Part shown: positions 7,087 to 15,076 of the stretch, one piece after another
Layout of the letters: each line of letters starts with the position of its first letter
How positions within the stretch are numbered: the first letter of the stretch is position 1
DNA from: an uncultured Lachnospiraceae bacterium
GTDB taxonomy: Bacteria; Bacillota; Clostridia; Lachnospirales; Lachnospiraceae
Length of the DNA stretch: 32,084 bases
Direction of reading: 5' to 3'
NCBI GenBank assembly: GCA_947650005.1
Contig: CANSTU010000039.1
Span: 1 to 32,084, forward strand
Notes under the pieces: model-generated
What the model saw: only the letters and a program-made list of their open reading frames with translations
Database searches by the model: none
What the model was told of the DNA's origin: nothing
Position numbers and translations under genes: made by a program

Positions 7087-9111
7087 ATGATGGATCAACA
7101 GGCATACAGCCGCCCCATATCCCTGAAAAGGGTGCGGGTCACAGATGAATTCTGGAAACAGGAGATGGAACTGGTGAGAAAGGAGGTCATTCCCTACCAG
7201 TGGGAGGCGCTGAACGATCGGATACCGGATGCAGAACCCAGCTTTGCCATGCGTAATTTCAGAACGGCGGCAAAGTTAAACGCCATGAAAAAAGAGGGCA
7301 AAGCGCCGGTGAAGTGGCCGCTGGATTTCCGAATCCTTCCGGAGGAAGGGAAACCCATGGAGGATCGTTTCTACGGATGTTTGTTCCAGGACAGCGATTT
7401 TTCCAAATGGATTGAAGCGGTGGGGTATTCCCTCGCCCAGCAGGCGGATCCTGAACTGGAGCGGACTGCGGACGAAGCGATTGATACGATATGTGCGGCC
7501 CAGTTGGAAAATGGCTATCTGGATACCTACTATATCATAAGCGACCAGGATGAGATTTTCACCAATCTTCGGGACAACCATGAGCTCTACTGCTTCGGAC
7601 ATCTGACGGAGGCGGCGGTGGCCTACTATCAGGCCACGGGAAAGGATAAGCTTTTGGGAGCGGCAAGGCGCTATGCGGATTATATCGCTTCTCACATCGG
7701 GCCAGAAGAGGGGAAAAAGAAGGGCTATCCCGGCCACGAGATCGCGGAAATGGCTTTGGTACGCCTCTATGAGGTGACGGGAGAGGAAAAGTACCTGAAC
7801 CTGGGAAAATATTTCGTGGACCAAAGAGGCGTGCGCCCCTATTACTATGACCTGGAACATCCGGAGTGTGTGGAAAAGGGAAAAGAAGCGGAATTGAGGC
7901 ATACCTATAACCAGGCCCATCTTCCGGTGCGGGATCAGGAGGAAGCGGTGGGGCACGCCGTCCGGGCGGTCTATCTGTACGCCGGAATGGCGGATGTGGC
8001 ACGCCTGACAGAGGATGCGTCCCTTTTGGAGGCTTGTGAGCGCCTGTGGAAAAGTATCACGGAGAAAAAGATGTACATAACGGGAGGGATCGGGGCGACC
8101 CATGTGGGCGAAGCGTTTTCCTTTGACTATGACCTGCCTAATGATACCGCTTATGCGGAGACCTGCGCATCCATTGGACTTGTTTTTTTTGCAAGAAGAA
8201 TGCTGGAAATCAAGGCGGACAGCCGCTATGCGGACGTGATGGAAAGGGCGCTTTATAACGGTATTTTGAGCGGTATGGCGTTGGACGGAAAGAGCTTCTT
8301 CTACGTGAATCCTCTGGAGAGCGTCCCTGAGGCCTGCGTCAAGGATGAGAGAAAGCAGCATGTGAAACCGGTGCGACAGAAATGGTTCGGCTGCGCCTGC
8401 TGCCCGCCCAATCTGGCGCGGACGGTCAGTTCTATCGCTTCCTATGCCTTTACGGAATCGAAGGATACCCTGTACGTTCATCTGTACATGGGAAGCGTGT
8501 TGGAGCAGGAATGGAACGGCAAGCATGTGGATATCCGGATCACTTCGCAGTTCCCCTGGAACGGGAAGGTATCCTTGGAAGTAAGAGCACAGCAGGAGAC
8601 GGAGTTTACCATCGCCCTGCGTATCCCGGGTTGGTGTACTTCCTATACGCTGGACGGACAGCCCGGTCCCATGGAAGGAGAGCAGGTAAAGGACGGCTAC
8701 CTGTATATAAAACGGATCTGGAAGGATGGAGACAGGCTGGAACTGGAATTCCCCATGGAGATTCGATTCCTGGCTGCGGACGACAGAGTCCGGGAGGATA
8801 TCGGCAAAGCTGCGGTTTCCAGAGGCCCCATTGTGTACTGTATGGAAGAAGCGGACAACGGAAAAGATCTCCATCTCTATCGCCTGGCCAAAGAACCCGA
8901 TCCGGTGGAGCAGACGCGGGAAATTGGAGGGATAACGGTGATCGGTGTAAGGACGAAGGCATCCCGCAGAAAGCCGCAGGAGCCAGGGGCGCTATACCGG
9001 GAATACCGTAAACCGGAGTATGAAGAGACGACGGTGGACTGGATCCCTTACTATACCTGGGCAAACCGGGGCGAAGGGGAGATGCAGGTGTTTATCCGGA
9101 CGGAAGACTAA
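7087..9111 (+). CDS. Glycoside hydrolase family 127 (beta-L-arabinofuranosidase type)
   Basis: A 674-residue enzyme that would release beta-linked L-arabinofuranose from plant glycans or hydroxyproline arabinans. The family's unusual cysteine-based, zinc-bound centre is present: E358 and C360 in AYAETCAS, and C438-C439 in GCACCPPN, at almost the same spacing as E338/C340/C417/C418 of the Bifidobacterium enzyme HypBA1. The N-terminal (alpha/alpha)6 barrel is followed by C-terminal beta domains. There is no signal peptide, so it acts inside the cell on imported oligosaccharides. The frame is open further upstream, but AAAGGAG before the ATG pair at 7087/7090 decides the start. No transporter or regulator for arabinan use is next to it. 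Confidence 0.9.
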   Translation: MMDQQAYSRPISLKRVRVTDEFWKQEMELVRKEVIPYQWEALNDRIPDAEPSFAMRNFRTAAKLNAMKKEGKAPVKWPLDFRILPEEGKPMEDRFYGCLFQDSDFSKWIEAVGYSLAQQADPELERTADEAIDTICAAQLENGYLDTYYIISDQDEIFTNLRDNHELYCFGHLTEAAVAYYQATGKDKLLGAARRYADYIASHIGPEEGKKKGYPGHEIAEMALVRLYEVTGEEKYLNLGKYFVDQRGVRPYYYDLEHPECVEKGKEAELRHTYNQAHLPVRDQEEAVGHAVRAVYLYAGMADVARLTEDASLLEACERLWKSITEKKMYITGGIGATHVGEAFSFDYDLPNDTAYAETCASIGLVFFARRMLEIKADSRYADVMERALYNGILSGMALDGKSFFYVNPLESVPEACVKDERKQHVKPVRQKWFGCACCPPNLARTVSSIASYAFTESKDTLYVHLYMGSVLEQEWNGKHVDIRITSQFPWNGKVSLEVRAQQETEFTIALRIPGWCTSYTLDGQPGPMEGEQVKDGYLYIKRIWKDGDRLELEFPMEIRFLAADDRVREDIGKAAVSRGPIVYCMEEADNGKDLHLYRLAKEPDPVEQTREIGGITVIGVRTKASRRKPQEPGALYREYRKPEYEETTVDWIPYYTWANRGEGEMQVFIRTED

Positions 9112-9133
9112 AATGGGCTGAGGCGGATCGCGC

Positions 9134-9168
9134 AGGACGCCGGGAGGAAGGAACCTCCCCGGCGTCCT
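9134..9168 (+). terminator. Possible terminator hairpin after GH127
   Basis: AGGACGCCGGGAGG (9134-9147) pairs with CCTCCCCGGCGTCCT (9154-9168) with one bulged base. The stem is very strong, but no T run follows directly, so termination efficiency is uncertain. Confidence 0.5.
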
Positions 9169-9226
9169 CCGCGTCCTCAGCGCCCCCATCCTCCATCAGT
9201 TTTTCACACTTGAGAGAAGGAAGGGA

Positions 9227-9285
9227 TTGCCTTTTTGGGAAACAGAACGTATAATAGGGGTGCCTGAGACAGGCAACCCTATTAT
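9227..9285 (+). promoter_or_regulatory. Promoter with an overlapping 35-bp palindrome (SGNH-trkAH operon)
   Basis: TTGCCT (9227-9232), 17-base spacer, TATAAT (9250-9255). A palindrome covers 9251-9285: ATAATAGGG and TGCCT (9251-9265) mirror AGGCA and CCCTATTAT (9271-9285) around a 5-base centre, with one G/A mismatch. It spans the -10 box and the expected start point near 9262, so it may be a repressor operator. Alternatively its 3' part forms a leader hairpin. Confidence 0.65.
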
Positions 9286-9303
9286 TGCGGAAAGGATTCT
9301 GGA

Positions 9304-10239
9304 ATGGATAAGAAAAGGCAGGGCTACGGACCCAAGGCCATGTTTACCCTCTTTCTGGTGAGCATGCTGGCTCCGCTGTCCTTATCCGTGCGGGCGGGGG
9401 AAACACAGACGTCCGCAACGTTCACAGAAGAGGACACGATAGGATTACTGACGAGTGCTATAAAACCGGCTGCGCCGGTGGACGAGACTGCCGCGGAAGG
9501 CTTGGGGACTTCGGAAGAGGAAATCCCTGGAAAAGGGGACGGACTTCTGGGGACAGATGTTTCTGCAAAAGAGAGAGGGGAACCGGAGGCCTTTCAGGAA
9601 GAAGGAAAATTTTCGGAACCGCTGGATTTCTGGAAAGAAGGAAGTTTCCCGGAGTCAGAGGTTATCCGGGAGGTAGGGGAGTTTCCGAGAGCGGAAGACG
9701 AAAATCAGGAGGAAGCGGAGGCGTCCACTGATTTTAACAAGGTTATTTTTGTGGGGGATTCCCGATTCGTACAGATGCGGGATGCGGCGGAGGAGAACCC
9801 CCATGTATGGATCGCAAAAGTGTCGCAGGGCTATGTATGGCTTACCCGGACGGCCGTTTCCCAGATCGATGAGGCGGTGGGAAGTAAGACAAAGGTGCTT
9901 CTGAATCTAGGCGTAAATGACACATGGGATGCGGACGCATATATTGAATTAGTAAATAAGAAGGCTGAGGAATGGAGGGAGCAGGGAGCGCAGGTGTATT
10001 ATGCTTCCGTCAACCCCGTAAGGGACGGGCGTTATGTCACGGTTAAAGACGTAGAACGTTTTAATGATAAAGTGCAGGCGGGTCTGGATCCGGAAATCGG
10101 TTGGATCGACAGCTATTCCTGGCTTGAAGAAACGGGATATACCTTGACGGACGGCCTGCACTTCGATAATGAGACGAGCGAAAGATTGTACCAGTATTAT
10201 CTGAAGGCTTTAGGAATGGAAAGTAAGGATTACGGATGA
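9304..10239 (+). CDS. Exported SGNH/GDSL-like hydrolase with acidic linker
   Basis: A 311-residue secreted or surface protein. Residues 1-31 form a signal peptide with cleavage expected after VRA. Residues about 32-144 are a low-complexity Glu-rich linker. The C-terminal domain carries SGNH-type blocks: FVGDSRF with S153, NLGVND with N205, and D283-G-L-H286 as catalytic Asp/His. Such domains often remove acetyl groups from cell-wall or surface glycans. AAAGGA precedes the ATG by seven bases. Its stop overlaps the trkA start (ATGA), placing it at the head of a K+ uptake operon, a link for which I see no mechanistic reason. Block II is weak, so the activity is inferred. Confidence 0.75.
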   Translation: MDKKRQGYGPKAMFTLFLVSMLAPLSLSVRAGETQTSATFTEEDTIGLLTSAIKPAAPVDETAAEGLGTSEEEIPGKGDGLLGTDVSAKERGEPEAFQEEGKFSEPLDFWKEGSFPESEVIREVGEFPRAEDENQEEAEASTDFNKVIFVGDSRFVQMRDAAEENPHVWIAKVSQGYVWLTRTAVSQIDEAVGSKTKVLLNLGVNDTWDADAYIELVNKKAEEWREQGAQVYYASVNPVRDGRYVTVKDVERFNDKVQAGLDPEIGWIDSYSWLEETGYTLTDGLHFDNETSERLYQYYLKALGMESKDYG

Positions 10240-11594
10240 AAATTATTATAGCGGGCTGTGGTAAGGTAGGTTATGCCCTGGCCGAACAATTGAATGAAGA
10301 AGGGCATGAACTCACGATTATTGATACGAATGAAGAAAAAATGAGGCTGGGAGATATCCTGGACGTCATGTGCATTCAAGGGAACGCCACCAGCTATCGG
10401 GTGCAGGAGGAGGCGGGGATCAAGGATGCCGACTTGCTGATCGCCATGACCGGCAAGGATGAGGTGAACCTGTTATGCTGTCTGATCGCCAGAAAAGCAG
10501 GCCACTGTCAGACGATTGCAAGGGTGCGCGATCCCGGCTATTATGAAGAGATCAGTTTTATTAAAGAAGAACTGGGACTGTCCCTTGCTGTGAACCCGGA
10601 ATTGACGGCAGCTTCCGACATTGCCAGGCTGATCCGTATCCCATCCGCCATGGAGGTGGACAGTTTTGCTAAGGGAAAGGTGGATTTGGTTCGTTTCCGG
10701 ATTCCAGAAGGGTCTGCCTGGGCGGATAAAAAGGTATATGAGGTCAGCAGGCGTTTCGGCGGGAACATGTTGATCTGTGTGATTGAGAGGACGGCGGATC
10801 ATGAGGTGATCATACCGGGAGGGAATACCGAACTGTATGAAGGGGATTATATTTCTGTGATCGTCCCGCCCGCCCGGATGAAGGAACTGTTCTCGGGAAT
10901 CGGAATCAAGAGCAGGATGATCAAGAACGTGATTATTGCCGGAGGGGGCACCCTGGCTTACTATCTGGCCCGCAGACTGTTGGAAACCAAAATCCAGGTG
11001 ACCATCATCGAGCGCAGCCGCTCCAGGTGTGAGGAGCTCAGCGAGCTTCTGCCCAAAGCCATGGTCATCTATGGGGATGCTGCGGTGACGGACGTCCTAC
11101 AGGAAGAGGGGATAGAGGAGGCGGACGCTTTCGTATCCTTGACCGGCCTTGATGAAGAGAACATCATGCTCTCCTGCTATGTGGGAAAGGTTTCCCATGC
11201 AAAAGTGATTACCAAGATTAATAAAGTCCGGTATGGCGGGATCATGGATAATTTTGACATGGGAAGCGTCATCAGTCCCAAGAACCTGACCGCGGAGCGT
11301 ATTCTTCAGTATGTGCGCGGTATGCAGAATTCCATGGGAAGCGCCGTGGAAACCCTGTACCGTCTCATCGATAACAGGGTAGAGGCATTGGAGTTCTCCG
11401 TAAAAAGAGATGCGAAGGTGCTCGATACCCCTCTGGCCCAGTTAAGGCTGAAGGATAACCTTCTGCTGTGCAACATCGTCAGGAAGGGAAAGGCGATCCT
11501 TCCTTCCGGCCAGGACTGCATCCGGGCCGGTGATACGGTTATTGTGGTAACGACCCATAAAGGGCTGGATGAGATAGATGATATCCTGGCGTAA
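10236..11594 (+). CDS. trkA: Trk potassium uptake system, regulatory subunit TrkA
   Basis: A 452-residue cytosolic peripheral protein that gates the TrkH potassium channel in response to nucleotides. It contains two RCK units in tandem, each a Rossmann subdomain followed by a C-terminal TrkA-C subdomain. The first has the dinucleotide motif G7-C-G9-K-V-G12 with acidic D30 at the end of strand 2; the second begins near residue 230 with an altered motif (GGGTLA). The start overlaps the upstream stop codon by four bases, and trkH follows after 33 bases. Length and domain order are those of standard bacterial TrkA. Confidence 0.95.
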   Translation: MKIIIAGCGKVGYALAEQLNEEGHELTIIDTNEEKMRLGDILDVMCIQGNATSYRVQEEAGIKDADLLIAMTGKDEVNLLCCLIARKAGHCQTIARVRDPGYYEEISFIKEELGLSLAVNPELTAASDIARLIRIPSAMEVDSFAKGKVDLVRFRIPEGSAWADKKVYEVSRRFGGNMLICVIERTADHEVIIPGGNTELYEGDYISVIVPPARMKELFSGIGIKSRMIKNVIIAGGGTLAYYLARRLLETKIQVTIIERSRSRCEELSELLPKAMVIYGDAAVTDVLQEEGIEEADAFVSLTGLDEENIMLSCYVGKVSHAKVITKINKVRYGGIMDNFDMGSVISPKNLTAERILQYVRGMQNSMGSAVETLYRLIDNRVEALEFSVKRDAKVLDTPLAQLRLKDNLLLCNIVRKGKAILPSGQDCIRAGDTVIVVTTHKGLDEIDDILA

Positions 11595-11627
11595 TATCAG
11601 GACCGGAGGAATCGAGGACAGAATGCA

Positions 11628-13067
11628 ATGAGTTACAAAAGTATCGGTTATGTGCTGGGGTGGATCATGCGGGTGGAGGGGATTTTTTTCCTGCTTCCCT
11701 TAGTGGTGGCATTTTGGTATCGGGAGGATACCTGGCATGTTTATTTGGGATGTGCGGTGGTCTGTTTTGGAATCGGCCGTCTCCTGTCAGGAAAGAAACA
11801 GGGAAGGCATTCCCGGTTTTTTGCAAGGGAAGGATATACTGCCGTAGCGCTGGGATGGGTGGTGATGAGCCTGATCGGTGCGCTGCCCTTTTGGATTACC
11901 CGGGAAATACCGTCCTATACGGACGCCCTATTTGAGATCATTTCCGGATTTACCACCACTGGGGCCAGCATCCTTTCTAGGGTGGAAGATCTCTCCCGCA
12001 GCGCATTGATGTGGCGCAGTTTTTCCCATTGGATTGGGGGAATGGGAGTACTGGTTTTCGTCCTGCAGATCATTCCTGTGACCAGCGGACAGACCATGAA
12101 CCTGATGCGGGCGGAAAGCCCGGGTCCCACGGTCAGCAGGCTGGTGCCCCGTGTGCGAGAGACTGCATTCTATCTGTACGGAATCTATATCGCCTTAACC
12201 GTGCTGGAATTGGTGCTGCTTCTGCTTGGCAGAATGCCCCTTTTCGATTCGCTCTGCACTGCTTTTGGTACGGCGGGAACAGGCGGCTTTGGAATCCGTT
12301 CCGACAGTATGGCCGGCTACAGCCCCTATCTTCAGGTCGTAGTTACGATATTTATGATGCTTTTCGGCGTGAATTTCAGTTTTTACTATCTCCTTTTGGT
12401 AAAGAAAGGGAGGGATGCATTCCGGATAGAGGAGGTGCGGGCTTACCTGGGTATCTTCGTGGTCTCTTCCATCCTGATCATGTTCAATATTCTGCCCCAG
12501 GTGGGAAAGCTTTCGGACAGCCTGCGTCATGCGGCATTCCAGGTGGCCACCGTGATGACCACAACCGGGTTTGCCACCATGGATTTTGACCAATGGCCTG
12601 AATTCTCCCGAATGCTCCTGGTGATGCTGATGTTTGCCGGGGCATGTGCGGGAAGCACCGGCGGCGGCATCAAGATATCGCGTATTTTAATGTACCTGAA
12701 AACCATAAAAAGAGAACTGGCATTCCTGATTCATCCCAGAAGTGTAAAAACGGTGATGATGGATGGAAAAAAAGTGGAAAATACGGTGATTCGGGCCGCC
12801 AATATTTTCCTCCTTTCCTACCTGATGATCTTAGTAATATCCGTGCTTTTATTGAGCCTGGACAACAATGATTTTACCACAAGTGTCACGGCCGCAATAT
12901 CCGCCCTGAACAACATCGGCCCAGGGCTTTCCCTGGTAGGCCCGGCAGGAAATTTCGCCTTTTTTTCGCCCCTTTCCAAATACGTCCTCATGTTTGACAT
13001 GCTTGCAGGCCGTCTGGAAGTCTTTCCCATGCTCATCCTTTTCCTTCCCGGGACCTGGAAAAAATAG
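11628..13067 (+). CDS. trkH: Trk potassium uptake channel subunit TrkH
   Basis: A 479-residue polytopic membrane protein of the TrkH/KtrB superfamily that carries K+ inward with TrkA. Four pore-loop repeats are recognisable by their filter segments: FTTTGAS, GTAGTGGFG, TTTGFATMDF and NNIGPGLS. The conserved cytoplasmic GSTGGGIKI segment and the final LPLF-like tail (FPMLILFLPGTWKK) are present. GGAGG and GAGG lie upstream of the ATG, 33 bases after trkA. The gene ends one base before the -35 box of the next promoter. Confidence 0.95.
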   Translation: MSYKSIGYVLGWIMRVEGIFFLLPLVVAFWYREDTWHVYLGCAVVCFGIGRLLSGKKQGRHSRFFAREGYTAVALGWVVMSLIGALPFWITREIPSYTDALFEIISGFTTTGASILSRVEDLSRSALMWRSFSHWIGGMGVLVFVLQIIPVTSGQTMNLMRAESPGPTVSRLVPRVRETAFYLYGIYIALTVLELVLLLLGRMPLFDSLCTAFGTAGTGGFGIRSDSMAGYSPYLQVVVTIFMMLFGVNFSFYYLLLVKKGRDAFRIEEVRAYLGIFVVSSILIMFNILPQVGKLSDSLRHAAFQVATVMTTTGFATMDFDQWPEFSRMLLVMLMFAGACAGSTGGGIKISRILMYLKTIKRELAFLIHPRSVKTVMMDGKKVENTVIRAANIFLLSYLMILVISVLLLSLDNNDFTTSVTAAISALNNIGPGLSLVGPAGNFAFFSPLSKYVLMFDMLAGRLEVFPMLILFLPGTWKK

Positions 13068-13068
13068 A

Positions 13069-13098
13069 TTGCATCCGGAGGGGGAGGGATGTTATAAT
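13069..13098 (+). promoter_or_regulatory. Promoter of the pyrH transcription unit
   Basis: TTGCAT (13069-13074), 18-base spacer, TATAAT (13093-13098). It implies a leader of about 230 bases before pyrH that contains the structured repeat 13105-13249 and a B-type hairpin. Confidence 0.7.
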
Positions 13099-13104
13099 TT
13101 ATTA

Positions 13105-13249
13105 ATGCAGGCCCTATCCGGTAGCCGGGCATTGGTACATGCTTGCATGCGTCAATGCCCGGATATCGGACGGGCAAGCCGGCAGACGCCAAAGGGCGTC
13201 CGCTCTTTGGCGTCTGCCGACGGCGATCGCTGGAGTAACCGGCTTTCAT
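13105..13249 (+). repeat. Structured repeat element, copy 1 (pyrH leader)
   Basis: A 145-bp element alignable with 20856-21016. It starts ATGCAGGCCCT and ends GGCTTTCAT. It holds a 10-bp hairpin (CCGGGCATTG 13125-13134 with CAATGCCCGG 13153-13162), the shared motif CAAGCCGG, and a 14-bp perfect hairpin (13181-13194 with 13205-13218). Copy 2 has hairpins in corresponding places but with different paired bases. No T run follows either stem. Confidence 0.65.
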
Positions 13250-13261
13250 GGATGGAGCGAG

Positions 13262-13333
13262 ATCCCGTGCCCTGCACGCAGAAGGGATTCCTCTGATTTG
13301 AGTGCCCGCTAAAGCGGGCAGATGGGAGCAGAA
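13262..13333 (+). repeat. A/B-type hairpin module supplying the pyrH ribosome binding site
   Basis: An A-position hairpin of unusual sequence (ATCCC 13262-13266 area with GGGAT 13284-13288, inner GTGC/GCAC), the linker CCTCTGATTTGAGT, then module B GCCCGC-TAAA-GCGGGC (13304-13319) and the tail AGATGGGAGCA. GGGAG at 13324-13328 is the Shine-Dalgarno of pyrH, five bases before its ATG. Confidence 0.75.
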
Positions 13334-14029
13334 ATGCGCAGGATTTTATTGAAACTAAGCGGAGAAGCGCTGGCCGGAGAGAAAAAGCAGGGATTTGACG
13401 AAGAGACCGTACGCCGTGTGGCGCTTCAGATGAAACAGCTGGTATCGGACGGCATCCAAGTAGGCGTCGTAATCGGAGGCGGCAACTTCTGGCGTGGAAG
13501 AACCAGTGAGAATATGGATCGCACCAAAGCGGATCAGATTGGAATGTTGGCCACGGTAATGAACTGTATCTATGTATCCGAGATCTGCCGCAGCATAGGA
13601 TTGGGAACGGCAGTATTCACGCCGTTTCTATGCGGCTCATTTACCGAGCTGTTTTCTAAGGACCGGGCTAACGAATGCTTTGAAAAGGGAACGGTCGTCT
13701 TCTTTGCAGGCGGGACAGGCCACCCCTATTTTTCCACGGATACCGGCGTGGTGTTGCGGGCGGTGGAAGTGGAGGCGGAAGTGATCCTTTTGGCTAAGGC
13801 GGTGGACGGCGTATACGACGATGATCCAAGAACCAATCCGAACGCAAGAAAATATGAGGAAGTCACCATAGACGAGGTGATCGCCAAAAATCTGCAAGTG
13901 GTGGATATGACGGCCTCTATTCTGGCCAGAGACAACAAAATGCCTATGTGGGTATTCGGCCTGAATGAGGAAAACAGCATCGTTAATACGGTAAAAGGGA
14001 AATTTAACGGTACGAAAGTGACCGTATGA
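13334..14029 (+). CDS. pyrH: Uridylate (UMP) kinase
   Basis: Phosphorylates UMP to UDP with ATP in pyrimidine nucleotide synthesis; a hexameric cytosolic enzyme of the amino acid kinase fold. 231 residues, standard length. Motifs: KLSGEAL (7-13, phosphate binding), VVIGGGNFWRGR (UMP/ATP site), GGTGHPYFSTDT and AKAVDGVYDDDP. An in-frame ATG at 13322 lies inside the repeat tail; the ATG at 13334 has GGGAG five bases upstream and matches the family N-terminus (RRILLKLSGEA). frr follows after 96 bases, as in most bacteria, although rpsB-tsf are not upstream here. Confidence 0.97.
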   Translation: MRRILLKLSGEALAGEKKQGFDEETVRRVALQMKQLVSDGIQVGVVIGGGNFWRGRTSENMDRTKADQIGMLATVMNCIYVSEICRSIGLGTAVFTPFLCGSFTELFSKDRANECFEKGTVVFFAGGTGHPYFSTDTGVVLRAVEVEAEVILLAKAVDGVYDDDPRTNPNARKYEEVTIDEVIAKNLQVVDMTASILARDNKMPMWVFGLNEENSIVNTVKGKFNGTKVTV

Positions 14030-14050
14030 ACAAAGGAAAGCGGGTTTGTG

Positions 14051-14110
14051 TCTGCGCTGCCGCCGCAAACCTTTAAGCCACGGCGGCTTCCTACAACCCG
14101 GCAGCGCAGA
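14051..14110 (+). other. Long stem-loop between pyrH and frr
   Basis: TCTGCGCTGCCG (14051-14062) is the exact inverse of 14099-14110, and inside it CCGCCG/CGGCGG (14060-14065 with 14081-14086) can form a nested stem. No T run follows and frr starts 16 bases later. It may be a processing or attenuation structure, or another inserted palindrome. Confidence 0.65.
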
Positions 14111-14125
14111 AATGAGGAAATCATC

Positions 14126-14677
14126 ATGAATGAAAAGCTGGAGCAGTTTGAAACGAAGATGAAGAAAACCTGTGAACACCTGGTGGCGGATTTCGTCACC
14201 ATTCGGGCAGGACGGGCCAATCCCCATGTGTTGGATCGGATCAAGGTGAATTATTACGGGACGCCCACCCCGATTCAACAGGTGGGAAATGTGACAGTGC
14301 CTGAACCCAGGATGCTCCAGATCGCGCCCTGGGAAAAATCCCTGATTAAAGAGATCGAGAAGGCGATTATGGCGTCCGAGCTGGGGATTACGCCCTCCAA
14401 CGACGGAAATGTGATTCGTTTGGTGTTTCCTGAAGTGACGGAGGAACGCAGGAAATCCCTGGTCAAGGAGGTCAAGAAAAAAGGGGAAGAGGCGAAGGTG
14501 GCCGTCCGCAATATCCGCAGGGACGGAAACGATTACTTAAAGAAATTGGGCAAGACGGATGCGTCAGAGGACGAGGTGAAAGAGCTGGAAGAGCAGCTTC
14601 AGAAACTTACCGATAAGTATGTGAAGGAAGTGGACAAGCTGGTGGACGATAAATCGAAGGAAATCCTTACGGTATAA
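14126..14677 (+). CDS. frr: Ribosome recycling factor
   Basis: Splits post-termination ribosomes together with EF-G. 183 residues, the normal size (about 185). Recognised by TIRAGRANPHVLDRI, YYGTPTPIQQ and the C-terminal helix RRDGNDYLKKL with VKEVDKLVDDKSKEIL. The open frame begins earlier inside the preceding stem-loop, but the ATG at 14126 has GAGGAAA upstream and gives the family N-terminus. It follows pyrH and is ended by a terminator hairpin. Confidence 0.97.
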   Translation: MNEKLEQFETKMKKTCEHLVADFVTIRAGRANPHVLDRIKVNYYGTPTPIQQVGNVTVPEPRMLQIAPWEKSLIKEIEKAIMASELGITPSNDGNVIRLVFPEVTEERRKSLVKEVKKKGEEAKVAVRNIRRDGNDYLKKLGKTDASEDEVKELEEQLQKLTDKYVKEVDKLVDDKSKEILTV

Positions 14678-14702
14678 CAGATAGGGATGCAGGAACATAA
14701 GA

Positions 14703-14732
14703 GGGCAGGCGGTGGGGTGGCCTGTCCTTTTG
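14703..14732 (+). terminator. Terminator after frr
   Basis: GGGCAGGC (14703-14710) pairs with GCCTGTCC (14720-14727) with one G-U pair, followed by TTTTGTT. It separates pyrH-frr from uppS, so uppS needs its own promoter or readthrough. Confidence 0.75.
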
Positions 14733-14795
14733 TTGTCGTTTGCGCACTACAGTCCTTCTAAGTGGAAGCCGCCTGTGGCGACAGAATGAGAGGAA

Positions 14796-15076
14796 GGCTG
14801 GAACGTGGTAGGTTCAATCTTCCTGATTTGTATGCGTACCAAGGCGTGCAGATGGGATCAGGTTTGGAACTTTGTTTGAAACTCTCTATATAGTGGCAGT
14901 ATTGTAAATGCTGCCTGCGATATGCAGGGTTGTAAGTTTGAAACTACGTTTCAAACTCTTTATTGGTGGCAGTATCGCAGTCATAGCCTGCGATATGCAG
15001 GGGTATAAGATTGAAATTTAAAATTTTCAATCTCCCTGATTTGTATGCCCGCTAAAGCGGGCAGATGGGTGTAAAT
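14796..15076 (+). repeat. Composite A/B/C hairpin repeat array in front of uppS
   Basis: The 399 bases between frr and uppS hold no gene but are nearly filled by repeats. Order: a degenerate A; B (TGCGTACC/GGCGTGCA, 14831-14848); A (14862-14882); C (hairpin 14900-14906 with 14916-14922, two G-U pairs); A (GTTTGAAAC-TAC-GTTTCAAAC, 14936-14955 area); C (TATCGCAG 14973-14980 with CTGCGATA 14988-14995); A (15009-15032); B (GCCCGC-TAAA-GCGGGC, 15047-15062). The tail GATGGGTG gives a weak Shine-Dalgarno. A units are spaced 73-74 bases. TTGGAA (14864) and TATATA (14887) are 17 bases apart across an A-C junction and could be the uppS promoter. Confidence 0.75.

Noticed and set aside
7276-8874. 532-codon minus-strand open frame opposite GH127
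   Set aside because: The + strand encodes a complete GH127 enzyme with all active-site residues; the reverse frame shows no domain.
14807-14822. GGTTCAATC considered as a tRNA T-loop
   Set aside because: It belongs to a degenerate A module; no acceptor or anticodon stem can be built around it.
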